Positions 17,149 to 25,778 of a stretch of 64,000 bases of DNA are shown piece after piece (position 1 is the first letter of the stretch; each line of letters starts with the position of its first letter). Origin of the DNA: Mucilaginibacter flavidus (GTDB taxonomy: Bacteria; Bacteroidota; Bacteroidia; Sphingobacteriales; Sphingobacteriaceae); NCBI RefSeq assembly GCF_024055575.1, contig NZ_JAMXOE010000021.1, positions 57,997 to 121,996 on the forward strand. Reading direction: 5' to 3'. The notes beneath the pieces are model-generated. The model was given only the letters and a program-made list of their open reading frames with translations. It was not told where the DNA came from and made no database searches. The position numbers were made by a program, and so were the translations under genes.

Positions 17149-17322
17149 AAATCTCAAATCATAATCATCAATAAAAAAATTGCCCAACCGTTGGACGAAA
17201 TGGCCAAACAGCTATTTAAAATGCTGCTTGATAAACTTGAAAACAGGGTGCGCCTTAAAGATTTAAGTAAGGTTATTATACAGCCTGAGTTAATTTTGAG
17301 AGGATCAACCAAATCTATATAA
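17149..17322 (+). pseudogene. C-terminal fragment of a LacI-family regulator
   Basis: The frame open from 17149 to the TAA at 17320-17322 contains IAQPLDEMAKQLFKMLLDK and then IIQPELILRGSTKS. This is the signature C-terminus of LacI/PurR-type repressors (Q-P...M...A...LL..I...L...L..R.S). In-frame stops at 17137 and 17146 cut it off upstream and no DNA-binding domain remains. It sits on the strand opposite the intact LacI gene of this locus, whose C-terminus is different, so it derives from another regulator. Confidence 0.6.
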
Positions 17323-17339
17323 TTCAAATTCGCTTAGCT

Positions 17340-18413
17340 TCAAATGGCACTAAAGGCCGCATTTTCAATTTGCTTAATATTATTATGGAACCTGTCCTCA
17401 GCTTCAAAATATCTTTTTAACAGCGTTAATTGATTTTGCGTCCTTACCAGGTTGTGGCCTTCGTATTGGGTATGGTAATAAATATCGCCATTCAAAAAAT
17501 CGGCTAAAAAGCGGATGGCTTGCATATATATCATGAATTTACCTGAGTAAATGAACAGGTCTTTTTCCGCTGCAGTTAAAGTCCCTCCCATTTCTGCCAT
17601 GTACCCTTTGTAAACAGCTATAAAGTAATCGTCGTTTATCTTCACTTTGCTCAAATCCCGCTCCTCTTCATTTGCAGGTGAAAGATAGGTGCGCATCATA
17701 TCACCAACATCGCTAATAAAATAGCCGGGCATTACGGTGTCAAGGTCAATTACGCAAAGGCCGCAATTATTATCGTCAAATAGTATGTTATTGATTTTTG
17801 TATCGTGATGAATAACCCGCTTAGGTATCTTTTTTCCATCCACCAATTGCTTATACACGCCGGCAATATCAATATTAGCCTCAATCTGCAAAATTTCGGC
17901 AGCCGCGCTCTTCAGTCTTTCTTCACCCGCATTTGCCAATGCTGTTTTAAATTGTTCGACCCGTAGTGTCAGGTTATGGAAATCGGTTAGTGTATATTTT
18001 AATTTTTCCGGGTCAAAATCCTTCAGCAACCTGGTGAATTTTCCAAATTGCCTGGCGGCCTCATACGCTTGTTTATCCTCCTCAATAAAATCAACCGTAT
18101 GCGAATTTTTAATAAACGGCGACAACCGGTAATAGTTACTCCCATCTTCGGTTAAATACGTACCACTTACGGTTGGCAACGGGGCTGCAAAAAGATATTC
18201 GGGGGCTGTTTGCCTCAGATAGTTTTCTAAGCTCACCAAATTATTGGCAATATCCTGCGGCGTCTTAAATACATTTTTATTTATCCGCTGCAATATGTAT
18301 TGATGGCCATTGCCCGACACCTTCCAGGTATAATTAATTAAACCGGAACCAAAAGGTGTTGTATTGTAATTTGCGGGTGTTAAGCCGAAAGCGTTTAGGA
18401 TATTATCCATCAT
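17340..18413 (-). CDS. APH-family sugar kinase, N-acetylhexosamine 1-kinase (NahK)-like
   Basis: A 357-residue kinase of the aminoglycoside phosphotransferase fold. The catalytic loop and metal motif are VIHHDTKINNILFDD and VIDLDTVMPG, near-identical in layout to NahK of bifidobacteria (HCDTK.NN...D...VIDLDT..PG), which phosphorylates GalNAc and GlcNAc at C1. The N-terminal nucleotide-binding lobe includes YNTTPFGSGLINYTWKV and YILQRIN. It lies 69 bases after the LacI gene on the same strand, with a CAAACGTTTG operator between them, and opposite a GH109-like glycosidase gene. Together these favour a role in GalNAc salvage from a glycan (inference). Homologues are often mislabelled mucin desulfatase. 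Confidence 0.8.
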   Translation of the reverse strand: MMDNILNAFGLTPANYNTTPFGSGLINYTWKVSGNGHQYILQRINKNVFKTPQDIANNLVSLENYLRQTAPEYLFAAPLPTVSGTYLTEDGSNYYRLSPFIKNSHTVDFIEEDKQAYEAARQFGKFTRLLKDFDPEKLKYTLTDFHNLTLRVEQFKTALANAGEERLKSAAAEILQIEANIDIAGVYKQLVDGKKIPKRVIHHDTKINNILFDDNNCGLCVIDLDTVMPGYFISDVGDMMRTYLSPANEEERDLSKVKINDDYFIAVYKGYMAEMGGTLTAAEKDLFIYSGKFMIYMQAIRFLADFLNGDIYYHTQYEGHNLVRTQNQLTLLKRYFEAEDRFHNNIKQIENAAFSAI

Positions 18414-18464
18414 AAGGGGTTACAAAAACTCAAATTTAGTCAATAGCTAATTTATAATGGTGCG

Positions 18465-18474
18465 CAAACGTTTG
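18465..18474. promoter_or_regulatory. LacI-type operator, site 1
   Basis: A perfect palindrome CAAACGTTTG in the 69-base gap between the LacI gene and the kinase gene, 52 bases upstream of the kinase start. The central CpG and AAACGTTT core are typical of LacI/PurR-family operators. Confidence 0.75.
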
Positions 18475-18482
18475 ACCGTTTT

Positions 18483-19529
18483 TTATTTGCCTTTAAATCC
18501 GGTCATACTACTGTTTTCAACCAACTGCGATTCGATGATAATTTTATAATATGCTGTCTGCTCAGTAACCCCCTGGTGCTTTTGTGCTAGCAGGTCAAGT
18601 AATATATCGGCAGCTTTTTGGCCTTGCAGGTATGGAAATTGCTCAACAGACGCCGCAGGGATACTTTCCATATAATTAATAAGCGGCAAATTAGCATAAC
18701 TCACAAATTCAAGATCCTCGTTTATTTTCAATTTCAAATTCGTTGCGTGTTTAATAGCAAAAAGTGCCACATAGTCGTTAAACGTAACAATTGCAGTGGG
18801 TTTCCTCTTACTGGCCAGTAGTTCATCCAGCGCGGCTTGCGTACTCGGCTCTGTCAGGTCGCACGATACAATCAGCGATGGGTCGAACTTCAGGCGGTTC
18901 TTGATCATAGCCTTAATATAGCCTTCTTTTCTTTCCCCGCTGGCAGAAAGCGTAGCCGGACCGTTTATCATCCCGATGGAACGATGCCCCTTTTTTAACA
19001 GGTAACTTACCGCGTCAATTGTGCCTATTTCCATATTGCATGCCACATAATGAATGTTTTGCATTGCAGGGATACGGTCAAAGAATACAATAGGGATATC
19101 GTATTGCCTTAGGTTATCGAAATGCTGGTACGACGATGTATTTTTACTAACTGAAACCAGGAGCCCATCGACCCGGTGATTTTTCATTTTTTCCACCAGT
19201 TGTTTTTCTTTTTGCTCATCGTCGTGCGACTGGGCCAGCAAAACGGTATAGTTTCGTTTATAGGCACAATCCTCTATAGCGCTAATAGCCGATGAAAAAA
19301 AAGCTTCGGAAAGCTCGGGTAATATAACACCAATAGTAAGGGTACGGCCCTGCTGTAAAAAAATCGCCGTCTGATTTGGTTCGTAATTCAGCTCACTGGC
19401 CAGTTTTTTTACCTTTTGGCGCGTGGTTAGCCCAATGCTCGGATGATCGTGCAGCGCCCTGGAAACCGTTGATATGGATATTTTTAATAACTGGGCAATT
19501 TCCTTTATGGTAGCTGGCTTTGATCGCAT
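18483..19529 (-). CDS. LacI-family transcriptional regulator of the glycan locus
   Basis: A 348-residue regulator. The N-terminal helix-turn-helix and hinge read ATIKEIAQLLKISISTVSRAL followed by HDHPSIGLTTRQKVKKLASEL, with the NYEPNQ hinge. A periplasmic-binding-like sensor follows from residue ~60 (TIGVILPEL, DGLLVSVS, VVFFDRIP, VACNMEIGTIDAVSYLL, HRSIGMINGP). It faces away from the epimerase operon, and the shared 243-base region carries two CAAACGTTTG palindromes; three more sit before the kinase and susC. It probably represses, and may also activate, the whole locus in response to a sugar released by its enzymes. Confidence 0.93.
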   Translation of the reverse strand: MRSKPATIKEIAQLLKISISTVSRALHDHPSIGLTTRQKVKKLASELNYEPNQTAIFLQQGRTLTIGVILPELSEAFFSSAISAIEDCAYKRNYTVLLAQSHDDEQKEKQLVEKMKNHRVDGLLVSVSKNTSSYQHFDNLRQYDIPIVFFDRIPAMQNIHYVACNMEIGTIDAVSYLLKKGHRSIGMINGPATLSASGERKEGYIKAMIKNRLKFDPSLIVSCDLTEPSTQAALDELLASKRKPTAIVTFNDYVALFAIKHATNLKLKINEDLEFVSYANLPLINYMESIPAASVEQFPYLQGQKAADILLDLLAQKHQGVTEQTAYYKIIIESQLVENSSMTGFKGK

Positions 19530-19612
19530 TGACTGAAGGGTTTAATAATTACCGGAAATAAATTTAAAATTACCGTTTTTTAATAACGACGGTAAATAAA
19601 CGACATTTTTTT

Positions 19613-19622
19613 CAAACGTTTG
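19613..19622. promoter_or_regulatory. LacI-type operator, site 2
   Basis: CAAACGTTTG, 83 bases upstream of the LacI start and 150 bases upstream of the aldose epimerase start, in the divergent intergenic region. The context TTCAAACGTTTGCG is shared with site 3. It probably serves autoregulation. Confidence 0.8.
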
Positions 19623-19668
19623 CGCCAGTTAGTTTCTGTAAATCAATTAGCAGGTAAAAAAAAATAAT

Positions 19669-19678
19669 CAAACGTTTG
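19669..19678. promoter_or_regulatory. LacI-type operator, site 3
   Basis: CAAACGTTTG (context ATCAAACGTTTGCGTGA), 56 bases from site 2 centre to centre and 94 bases upstream of the aldose epimerase start. The pair could be bridged by one tetramer or bind two dimers. Confidence 0.8.
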
Positions 19679-19772
19679 CGTGATAAAAAGTAAATTTCAC
19701 CCAGTGATAATGCTTAATTTCAAAAATTAAATAGCGCTATTAACCATAAGCAACTAACTGATAATATTAAAT

Positions 19773-20843
19773 ATGAGTACCTTAAAACCCACTGCGGAAC
19801 AGTGGGGAGTTCTAAATGGCCAGGATGTTTTCCTGTATCGTTTGCAAAATTCAAACGGTCTTAAGGTTGATATTACCAATTTCGGCGCAACCGTAACCGC
19901 AATTTCCACACCCGACAGGAAAGGCAATTTCGCTGATATTGCTTTTGGATTTGATGATTTAGATGGCTACGTAAATGATAGCCATTACGTTGGCGCTATT
20001 GTCGGCCGTTATGCAAACCGGATAAACGGAGGCCTGGTTGAGCTTGATGGAAAGTTTCACCAGCTAACCGTTAAACCGGGTGGCTACCACCATCACGGCG
20101 GCACCGTTGGGTTCAATAAAAAGGTGTGGAGATCGACCCCGATTATAAATGATGGTTGCCCGGCGGTCGAGATGGAATACATGAGCCCGGATGGCGAAGA
20201 GGGATTCCCAGGAAATTTACTCGCGAAAGTAACCTATACTTTAAATAACGAAAACCAGCTTATTGTTGATTTTTCAGCAAAAACCGATAGCACAACCCTG
20301 CTTAATTTAACGCAGCATACCTATTTCAACCTGGCGGGACATGCAAGCGGCAGCATACTTGGGCACGAGTTGATGATGCCCTTAAACAATTATTTACCTG
20401 TAAATAAAAACCAGGTGCCACACGGTGAAATAGCGCCTGTTGACGGCACCCCTTTTGATTTTAAAAGCCCCAAAACCATTGGTAAAGATATCAGCGCCGA
20501 TGATGAGCAGCTAAATTTAAGCGACGGGTACGATCACAGCTGGGTAATTAAAACAAAAAACTCGGGCGAGCTGAAGCTGGCGGCACAGGCAACAGAACCA
20601 GTAAGCGGCCGTGTTTTGACAGTTTATACAACTGAACCGGCAGTTCACCTTTATCCGGGTAATGCTTTGGATGGCGCGGTTGGTAAAGGTGGTGCTGTAT
20701 ATACCCGTCGAAGCGGCTTTTGCCTCGAAACGCAGCAATATCCCGATTCGCCTAATCATCCTCATTTTCCAAACACCGTTTTACGGGAAGGTGAAGTATT
20801 TAAAAGCAAAACCATTTTTGAATTTGGAATAACCAGCAATTAA
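19773..20843 (+). CDS. galM: Aldose 1-epimerase (mutarotase)
   Basis: A 356-residue galactose mutarotase-like enzyme interconverting alpha and beta anomers. Recognisable motifs: NFGATVTAISTPDR (N-terminal strands), GRYANRINGG, the acid/base histidine region HHHGGTVGFNKKVW, NLTQHTYFNL, the Asp of SDGYDHSWVI and the catalytic Glu in CLETQQYPDSPNHPHFP. There is no signal peptide, so it acts in the cytoplasm on sugars released by the locus hydrolases. It is the first gene after the LacI operators and is separated by 28 bases from the GH109-like gene, probably cotranscribed. Confidence 0.93.
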   Translation: MSTLKPTAEQWGVLNGQDVFLYRLQNSNGLKVDITNFGATVTAISTPDRKGNFADIAFGFDDLDGYVNDSHYVGAIVGRYANRINGGLVELDGKFHQLTVKPGGYHHHGGTVGFNKKVWRSTPIINDGCPAVEMEYMSPDGEEGFPGNLLAKVTYTLNNENQLIVDFSAKTDSTTLLNLTQHTYFNLAGHASGSILGHELMMPLNNYLPVNKNQVPHGEIAPVDGTPFDFKSPKTIGKDISADDEQLNLSDGYDHSWVIKTKNSGELKLAAQATEPVSGRVLTVYTTEPAVHLYPGNALDGAVGKGGAVYTRRSGFCLETQQYPDSPNHPHFPNTVLREGEVFKSKTIFEFGITSN

Positions 20844-20871
20844 AAAACAACTAAAACTAATAACTTAACAT

Positions 20872-22209
20872 ATGGAAAGAAGAGAGTTTATAAGAGCGGG
20901 AGCAATAGCCGCCGCAGGATTTACAATTTTACCATCAGGCAGCCTCTTTGCAAATTCGGCCAGCGGCAAAGTACGTTTAGGCTACATAGGTGTGGGAGCA
21001 CGCGGCATGAGCCACATAGCCGAAGGCCTATTACGCGATGATGTTGAAATTGTAGCCATTTGCGATATCCAGGAACGTTCGTTAAAAAGATGCCGCGAGT
21101 ATATCGCAAAAAAAGGCAAACCTGCTGCAGTTGAATATACAGGTGGCCTGGATGCATATAAAAAATTGCTCGACCGGAAAGACATTGATGCCGTAATTAT
21201 TGCCACGCCATGGCAGTTTCATCACCCGCAATCTATCGATGCTATGAAAGCAGGTAAATATGTTGGTTGTGAAGTAATAGCCGGCTTAACCGTTGAAGAG
21301 CACTGGGACATTGTACACACCTCGGAAAAAACAGGCATCCCTTACATGACGCTTGAAAACGTATGTTATCGCCGCGATGTGATGGCGGCTCTAAACATGT
21401 CGAGACAGGGTTTGTTTGGCGAACTGGTGCACGTTGAAGGCGGTTACCAGCATAACCTGCGCGACGTACTTTTTAACGGCCCGGACGGCGTTACGTTCGG
21501 CCCGGATGCTACCAGCGAAGCACAGTGGCGCACACAGTTCAATATCGACCTCGACGGCGACCTTTACCCAACCCACGGCGCCGGGCCATGCATGCATTAC
21601 ATTGATATTAACGCAGGCAACCGCTTTACCAGCCTGTCGTCATTCAGCTCAAAAGCAAGAGGATTGGCCGCATATGTGGAAGAAAAAGCGCCGGGAAATA
21701 AAAATGCAAAAATCAAATACAAAGAAGGCGATGTGGTGCAAACCATGATCAATTGCGCCAATGGCGAAACAGTATTATTAACGCATGACACCCATTTGCC
21801 CCGCCCCTATTCATTAGGTTTCAGGGTACAGGGAACAAAAGGCTTGTGGATGGATGTAAATCAAAGTATTTATATCGATCATAAATCGAAAGAGGACGAT
21901 AGCTGGGATCCTGCGCAGCAATGGTTTGAAAAATATGACCACCCGCTTTGGAAAAAGTATGAAACGTTTGCCGCAGGCGCAGGTCATGGCGGTATGGATT
22001 GGTTTGTTTTTAACGCCTTTGTTGAATCGGTGAAACAAAAGAAACAAACACCTATTGATGTTTATGATTCCGTGACCATGAGTGTGATATCGCCGCTGTC
22101 CACAAAATCAATAAAAGAAGGAAATGCCGTACAGGAATTCCCTGATTTTACAAAAGGCAAATGGAAGGATCGCAAAAACACATTCGCGATTGATGACAGC
22201 GGTTTTTAA
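20872..22209 (+). CDS. Exported Gfo/Idh/MocA-fold glycosidase of GH109 type
   Basis: A 445-residue protein with a Tat-like leader (ERREFIRAGAIAAAGFTILP). The Rossmann nucleotide site is LGYIGVGARGMSHIAEGLL. Motifs shared with GH109 alpha-N-acetylgalactosaminidases are EVIAG, LENVCYRRDVMA, GELVHVEGGYQHNLR, LYPTHGAGP, GAGHGGMDWFV and a C-terminal FTKGKWKDRKNTFAI. GH109 enzymes remove alpha-GalNAc by an NAD-dependent oxidation-elimination mechanism, with a Tyr/His-containing active site. The identity of this enzyme is inferred from that pattern. Transport through Tat would carry NAD in the folded protein. A terminator follows 57 bases after the stop. Confidence 0.88.
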   Translation: MERREFIRAGAIAAAGFTILPSGSLFANSASGKVRLGYIGVGARGMSHIAEGLLRDDVEIVAICDIQERSLKRCREYIAKKGKPAAVEYTGGLDAYKKLLDRKDIDAVIIATPWQFHHPQSIDAMKAGKYVGCEVIAGLTVEEHWDIVHTSEKTGIPYMTLENVCYRRDVMAALNMSRQGLFGELVHVEGGYQHNLRDVLFNGPDGVTFGPDATSEAQWRTQFNIDLDGDLYPTHGAGPCMHYIDINAGNRFTSLSSFSSKARGLAAYVEEKAPGNKNAKIKYKEGDVVQTMINCANGETVLLTHDTHLPRPYSLGFRVQGTKGLWMDVNQSIYIDHKSKEDDSWDPAQQWFEKYDHPLWKKYETFAAGAGHGGMDWFVFNAFVESVKQKKQTPIDVYDSVTMSVISPLSTKSIKEGNAVQEFPDFTKGKWKDRKNTFAIDDSGF

Positions 22210-22265
22210 TAGGCTACAGTAAAGAATTGAGTTCAGTTGATTGATAGTTTCCTTGCGTAACAACA

Positions 22266-22297
22266 CCCGGAGGGGAAGCCCTCCGGGATTTTTTTTG
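22266..22297 (+). terminator. Rho-independent terminator after the epimerase operon
   Basis: CCCGGAGGG (22266-22274), loop GAAG, CCCTCCGGG (22279-22287), then ATTTTTTTT. A strong GC stem and T-run separating galM-GH109 from the susCD operon. Confidence 0.95.
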
Positions 22298-22461
22298 CTT
22301 TAGATTTAAAAAAGTCCGTCTCATAGCATCTATGGGGCGGCTTTTTATGTAAGGATTTGATAGTGCAATTGCTTTTTTTTCTATAGAGATAGTGGCCACA
22401 ATACACTAAGTGATTTTATATCACCTGCAACTCTTCTCCGGAATGCCCTAGCATCCACGAA

Positions 22462-22471
22462 CAAACGTTTG
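22462..22471. promoter_or_regulatory. LacI-type operator, site 4
   Basis: CAAACGTTTG followed by CGTGA, 248 bases upstream of the susC start, within the 509-base gap 22210-22718. A half-like GCAAACGTCC lies at 22519-22528. Confidence 0.75.
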
Positions 22472-22590
22472 CGTGAAATTTATTCCTTAGCCAGCTATCC
22501 AACTCCGGCTACTTGTCTGCAAACGTCCAACGACACACTCATTTATGCCATTTATAGCGTAAAAACGCAACTTTAATAATAACTGTCAAA

Positions 22591-22600
22591 CAAACGTTTG
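22591..22600. promoter_or_regulatory. LacI-type operator, site 5
   Basis: CAAACGTTTG followed by CGC, centred 129 bases from site 4 and 24 bases upstream of a candidate -33 box. That upstream position would suit activation or looping rather than simple steric block (inference). Confidence 0.75.
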
Positions 22601-22623
22601 CGCTTAGTTAGCGGGCGCATTTA

Positions 22624-22655
22624 TTAGGCATTCACTTCACACCTTCCTACCTTGA
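22624..22655 (+). promoter_or_regulatory. Candidate susC promoter
   Basis: TTAG (22624-22627), 20 bases of spacer, TACCTTGA (22648-22655), resembling the Bacteroidota TTTG-N19-21-TAnnTTTG promoter with one mismatch in each box. It would give a leader of about 55 bases before susC. Confidence 0.4.
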
Positions 22656-22718
22656 CATCGAATTAGCCCCCAGCTAGTTTATGTTAGTCAACAATTTTAT
22701 AAACCAAATTAATACACT

Positions 22719-25700
22719 ATGAACAAATTTTACAAGAGACAAGCTTTTTTAACCGGCTTGTTGTTAATGTTCTCAATAATGGCTTTTGCCCAGGCAAGGG
22801 TTACAGGCATTGTTAAGGACACCGAGGGGCAACTAATGCCCGGGGTTACGGTTGCCGTAACCGGTACAACAAATGCAGTAAGCACCACAGTCGACGGCAA
22901 ATTCTCCATCGACGCACCGGCAAATGGCAACTTAAAGTTCTCATTTATAGGCTACGAAACTAAAAATGTGAATATTGACGGTAAAACCAACCTTGAAGTT
23001 GTTTTATCAGCATCGTCAAAAACGTTAAACGAAGTTGTTGTAGTAGGCTACGGCACACAGAAAAAAGTAAACCTTACAGGTGCCGTGTCAGTAGTTAACG
23101 CTGCCCAGTTAGAGAACAGGCCGGTTACAGGTGTTACCAATGCCCTGCAGGGTACTGTGCCGGGCGTTACTATCACTTCCAATAATGGCCAGCCGGGCTT
23201 TGATGCAGGCAGCATCAATATTAGGGGGCAATCGTTAAACAGTACCGCAGTGCTGATAGTTATTGACGGCGTTATCTCAAGCACAGGAGATATGAACGCT
23301 ATAAATGCAGATGATATTGATAATATCTCTGTGTTAAAGGATGCAGCATCAGCATCAATTTACGGAAACCGGGCCGCCGGTGGTGTTATTGTAATTACCA
23401 CCAAAAAAGGCAAGAAAAACACAGCGCAAATAACTTACAGTAATTATTTTGGCAAGAATAAGGCTGTAGCGTTGCCTGATTATCTTCCATCATGGCAAGC
23501 AGCGACTATGTATGACGAAGCGAGGATTAATGAAGGAAAGACCGCTGTTTATACTAATGCCCAGATCCAAAAGTTTAAAGATGCCTCAGACCCTTTTAAC
23601 TATCCAAACACCGATTGGTTAAAGCTATTTTATAGCGGAAACGGTTTTCAGCAAAATCACTATGTAGGGGTAAACGGCGGCGGTGATAAAACAACTTATG
23701 CTATCTCTATAGGCTATTTTGATGAGAATGGTATTACACCGAAGACCAATACACAGCGTTATACCGCGCGAATGAACCTTAACACCCAGGTGAAAGATAA
23801 TTTATCTGTTTTTGGTTACTTGTCTTATACTTACCAGCCACTTACGGAGCCACAAAGCTCATTATCTGCCGACCAGGGTTTTGGCCAGGTTATCCGCCAG
23901 TTTAACCGGATCTCCCCCATAATACCTGCCTATTATCAGAATGGTCAATATGGCCACATTGCTGATGGCAGCCCTTTAGCATGGCTCAATTCACCATCAT
24001 TCGATGATCACAAAGCCTATAATTTCCAGGGTAGTTTTGGTGCCGATTGGGAAATACTTAAAGGCTTGCATTTCAAACCATCATTAAACTACAAGCTCAA
24101 TTCAAGCCAAAACGATAATTTTGTATCGGCTATACAGTATTATAATCCTGATGGCTCAGTTAGCGGTCAGCCAAACATTAGTAACGCAACCGATAGCTAT
24201 AGCAGGCATACCTATATTGCCCCACAAGCGCTGTTAGAATACGGCACCAAAATAGGCGACCATGCCATTAAAGCCTTAGCAGGTGTTTCGCAGGAATATC
24301 ACGGTTATTATAACCTTTCGGGTTATAGACAAGGTTTTTTAAACAACTCTTTAAGTAACCTTAATGCAGCGCCTACAACCGGCCAAACAACATCAAACAA
24401 TACTTACGATGTTGCGCAGCGGTCGCTGTTTGGCAGGGTTAACTATGATTATAAAGGCAAATACCTTTTAGAGGGTGATATTCGTTACGACGGATCATCA
24501 CGTTTTGCTCCGGCCAATCGTTGGGGTGTGTTTCCGGGTGCTTCGGCCGGATGGCGTGTATCTGAAGAAGATTTCTTTAAAAATTTAAAATCTACCGTTT
24601 CAAATTTGAAATTGCGGGCATCATGGGGAAAATTAGGTAACCAGGATATTGCCGGTTACTATCCTACTATCGCCACCGTAAGTTCAGGTTTAAACTACCC
24701 GTTCGGCGGTATTGTTGTTGGCGGTGTAGGTCCTACCGCAGGGGTTGATCCTGCCATTGTATGGGAAAAAACCACGCAAACAGATATTGGTCTGGATGCC
24801 GACTTCTTAAATGTGTTCACCCTTAGCGCCGATTATTTTATTAAAAAAACAAGTGATGTTTTATACCAGGTAACATTGCCTGCAACGTATGGGCTTACTG
24901 CGCCCTATGTAAACGGCTCTACTTATCAAAATAAAGGCTGGGAAGTAGCTTTAACTTATCATGACAAGGCTGGTGACTTTAGCTGGAACGTTACAGGAAA
25001 CGCCTCATTTATAAAAAACAAGGTAACCCAATTAGGAACCACTAATGCACCGCAAATAAGCGGCCCGTATATAACAGAAGTTGGCCAGCCACAGAGTTCT
25101 TTTTATGGGTACCAGGCCGAAGGCATATTTCAAAATGCCGGGCAGGTAAGCGCACATGCGAGCCAAACAGGAATAAGCCCGACCACTGCTCCCGGGGACA
25201 TAATGTATAAAGACCAGAACGGCGACAATAAAATAGACGCTTCAGACAGGATCGTTTTAGGCTCGCATTTCCCAAAAGTGACGTTCGGTTTAAATTTAAA
25301 TGTGAACTGGAAACAATTCGATCTTACCGGATTTTTCCAGGGAGCAGCCGGTGTTAAAAATTACATATCCGGTATCGCCCTTGGCACAAATGGAATTGCC
25401 ACAGGAAAACCTACATCGGCTATGCTCGATAGCTGGTCAACAACTAATACCGGCGCTTCATTTCCACGCTTGTGGTTAAACTACAGGCAAAACGATCCTG
25501 CTTCAACCTATTCATCGTTCTGGATCAGAAATGCCAGTTACCTACGCTTAAAAAATATCCAGTTCGGATATTCGCTGCCAACTACATGGGCACAGAAGAT
25601 CGGTGTAAAAAAACTTAGAGTGTACTATAGCGGGCAAAATATCCTGACGTTCACCAGCTTTTACAAATGGATAGATCCGGAAGCACCTGGAGGCGAAAGC

Positions 25701-25757
25701 GGATACAGCTTCCCGCAGGTAAAGATTAATTCTCTAGGCTTAAACGTAACTTTTTAA
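22719..25757 (+). CDS. susC: SusC-like TonB-dependent outer-membrane transporter
   Basis: A 1012-residue protein with a signal peptide ending FAQ. An N-terminal carboxypeptidase-regulatory-like domain (VTGIVKDTEGQLMPGVTVAV..., residues ~27-100), the SusC-type linker LNEVVVVGYGTQKK, a plug domain (GTVPGVTITSNNGQPG, NIRGQSLN, VLKDAASASIYGNRAAGGVI) and a C-terminal 22-strand barrel ending in SLGLNVTF, with terminal Phe as expected, follow in order. With SusD it imports oligosaccharides across the outer membrane. It is the first gene of the susCD-GH2-GH43-GH35 run and lies downstream of two LacI operators. Gene symbol given by family, not by substrate. Confidence 0.95.
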   Translation: MNKFYKRQAFLTGLLLMFSIMAFAQARVTGIVKDTEGQLMPGVTVAVTGTTNAVSTTVDGKFSIDAPANGNLKFSFIGYETKNVNIDGKTNLEVVLSASSKTLNEVVVVGYGTQKKVNLTGAVSVVNAAQLENRPVTGVTNALQGTVPGVTITSNNGQPGFDAGSINIRGQSLNSTAVLIVIDGVISSTGDMNAINADDIDNISVLKDAASASIYGNRAAGGVIVITTKKGKKNTAQITYSNYFGKNKAVALPDYLPSWQAATMYDEARINEGKTAVYTNAQIQKFKDASDPFNYPNTDWLKLFYSGNGFQQNHYVGVNGGGDKTTYAISIGYFDENGITPKTNTQRYTARMNLNTQVKDNLSVFGYLSYTYQPLTEPQSSLSADQGFGQVIRQFNRISPIIPAYYQNGQYGHIADGSPLAWLNSPSFDDHKAYNFQGSFGADWEILKGLHFKPSLNYKLNSSQNDNFVSAIQYYNPDGSVSGQPNISNATDSYSRHTYIAPQALLEYGTKIGDHAIKALAGVSQEYHGYYNLSGYRQGFLNNSLSNLNAAPTTGQTTSNNTYDVAQRSLFGRVNYDYKGKYLLEGDIRYDGSSRFAPANRWGVFPGASAGWRVSEEDFFKNLKSTVSNLKLRASWGKLGNQDIAGYYPTIATVSSGLNYPFGGIVVGGVGPTAGVDPAIVWEKTTQTDIGLDADFLNVFTLSADYFIKKTSDVLYQVTLPATYGLTAPYVNGSTYQNKGWEVALTYHDKAGDFSWNVTGNASFIKNKVTQLGTTNAPQISGPYITEVGQPQSSFYGYQAEGIFQNAGQVSAHASQTGISPTTAPGDIMYKDQNGDNKIDASDRIVLGSHFPKVTFGLNLNVNWKQFDLTGFFQGAAGVKNYISGIALGTNGIATGKPTSAMLDSWSTTNTGASFPRLWLNYRQNDPASTYSSFWIRNASYLRLKNIQFGYSLPTTWAQKIGVKKLRVYYSGQNILTFTSFYKWIDPEAPGGESGYSFPQVKINSLGLNVTF

Positions 25758-25778
25758 GACCCTCAAAATTTAAAAATC

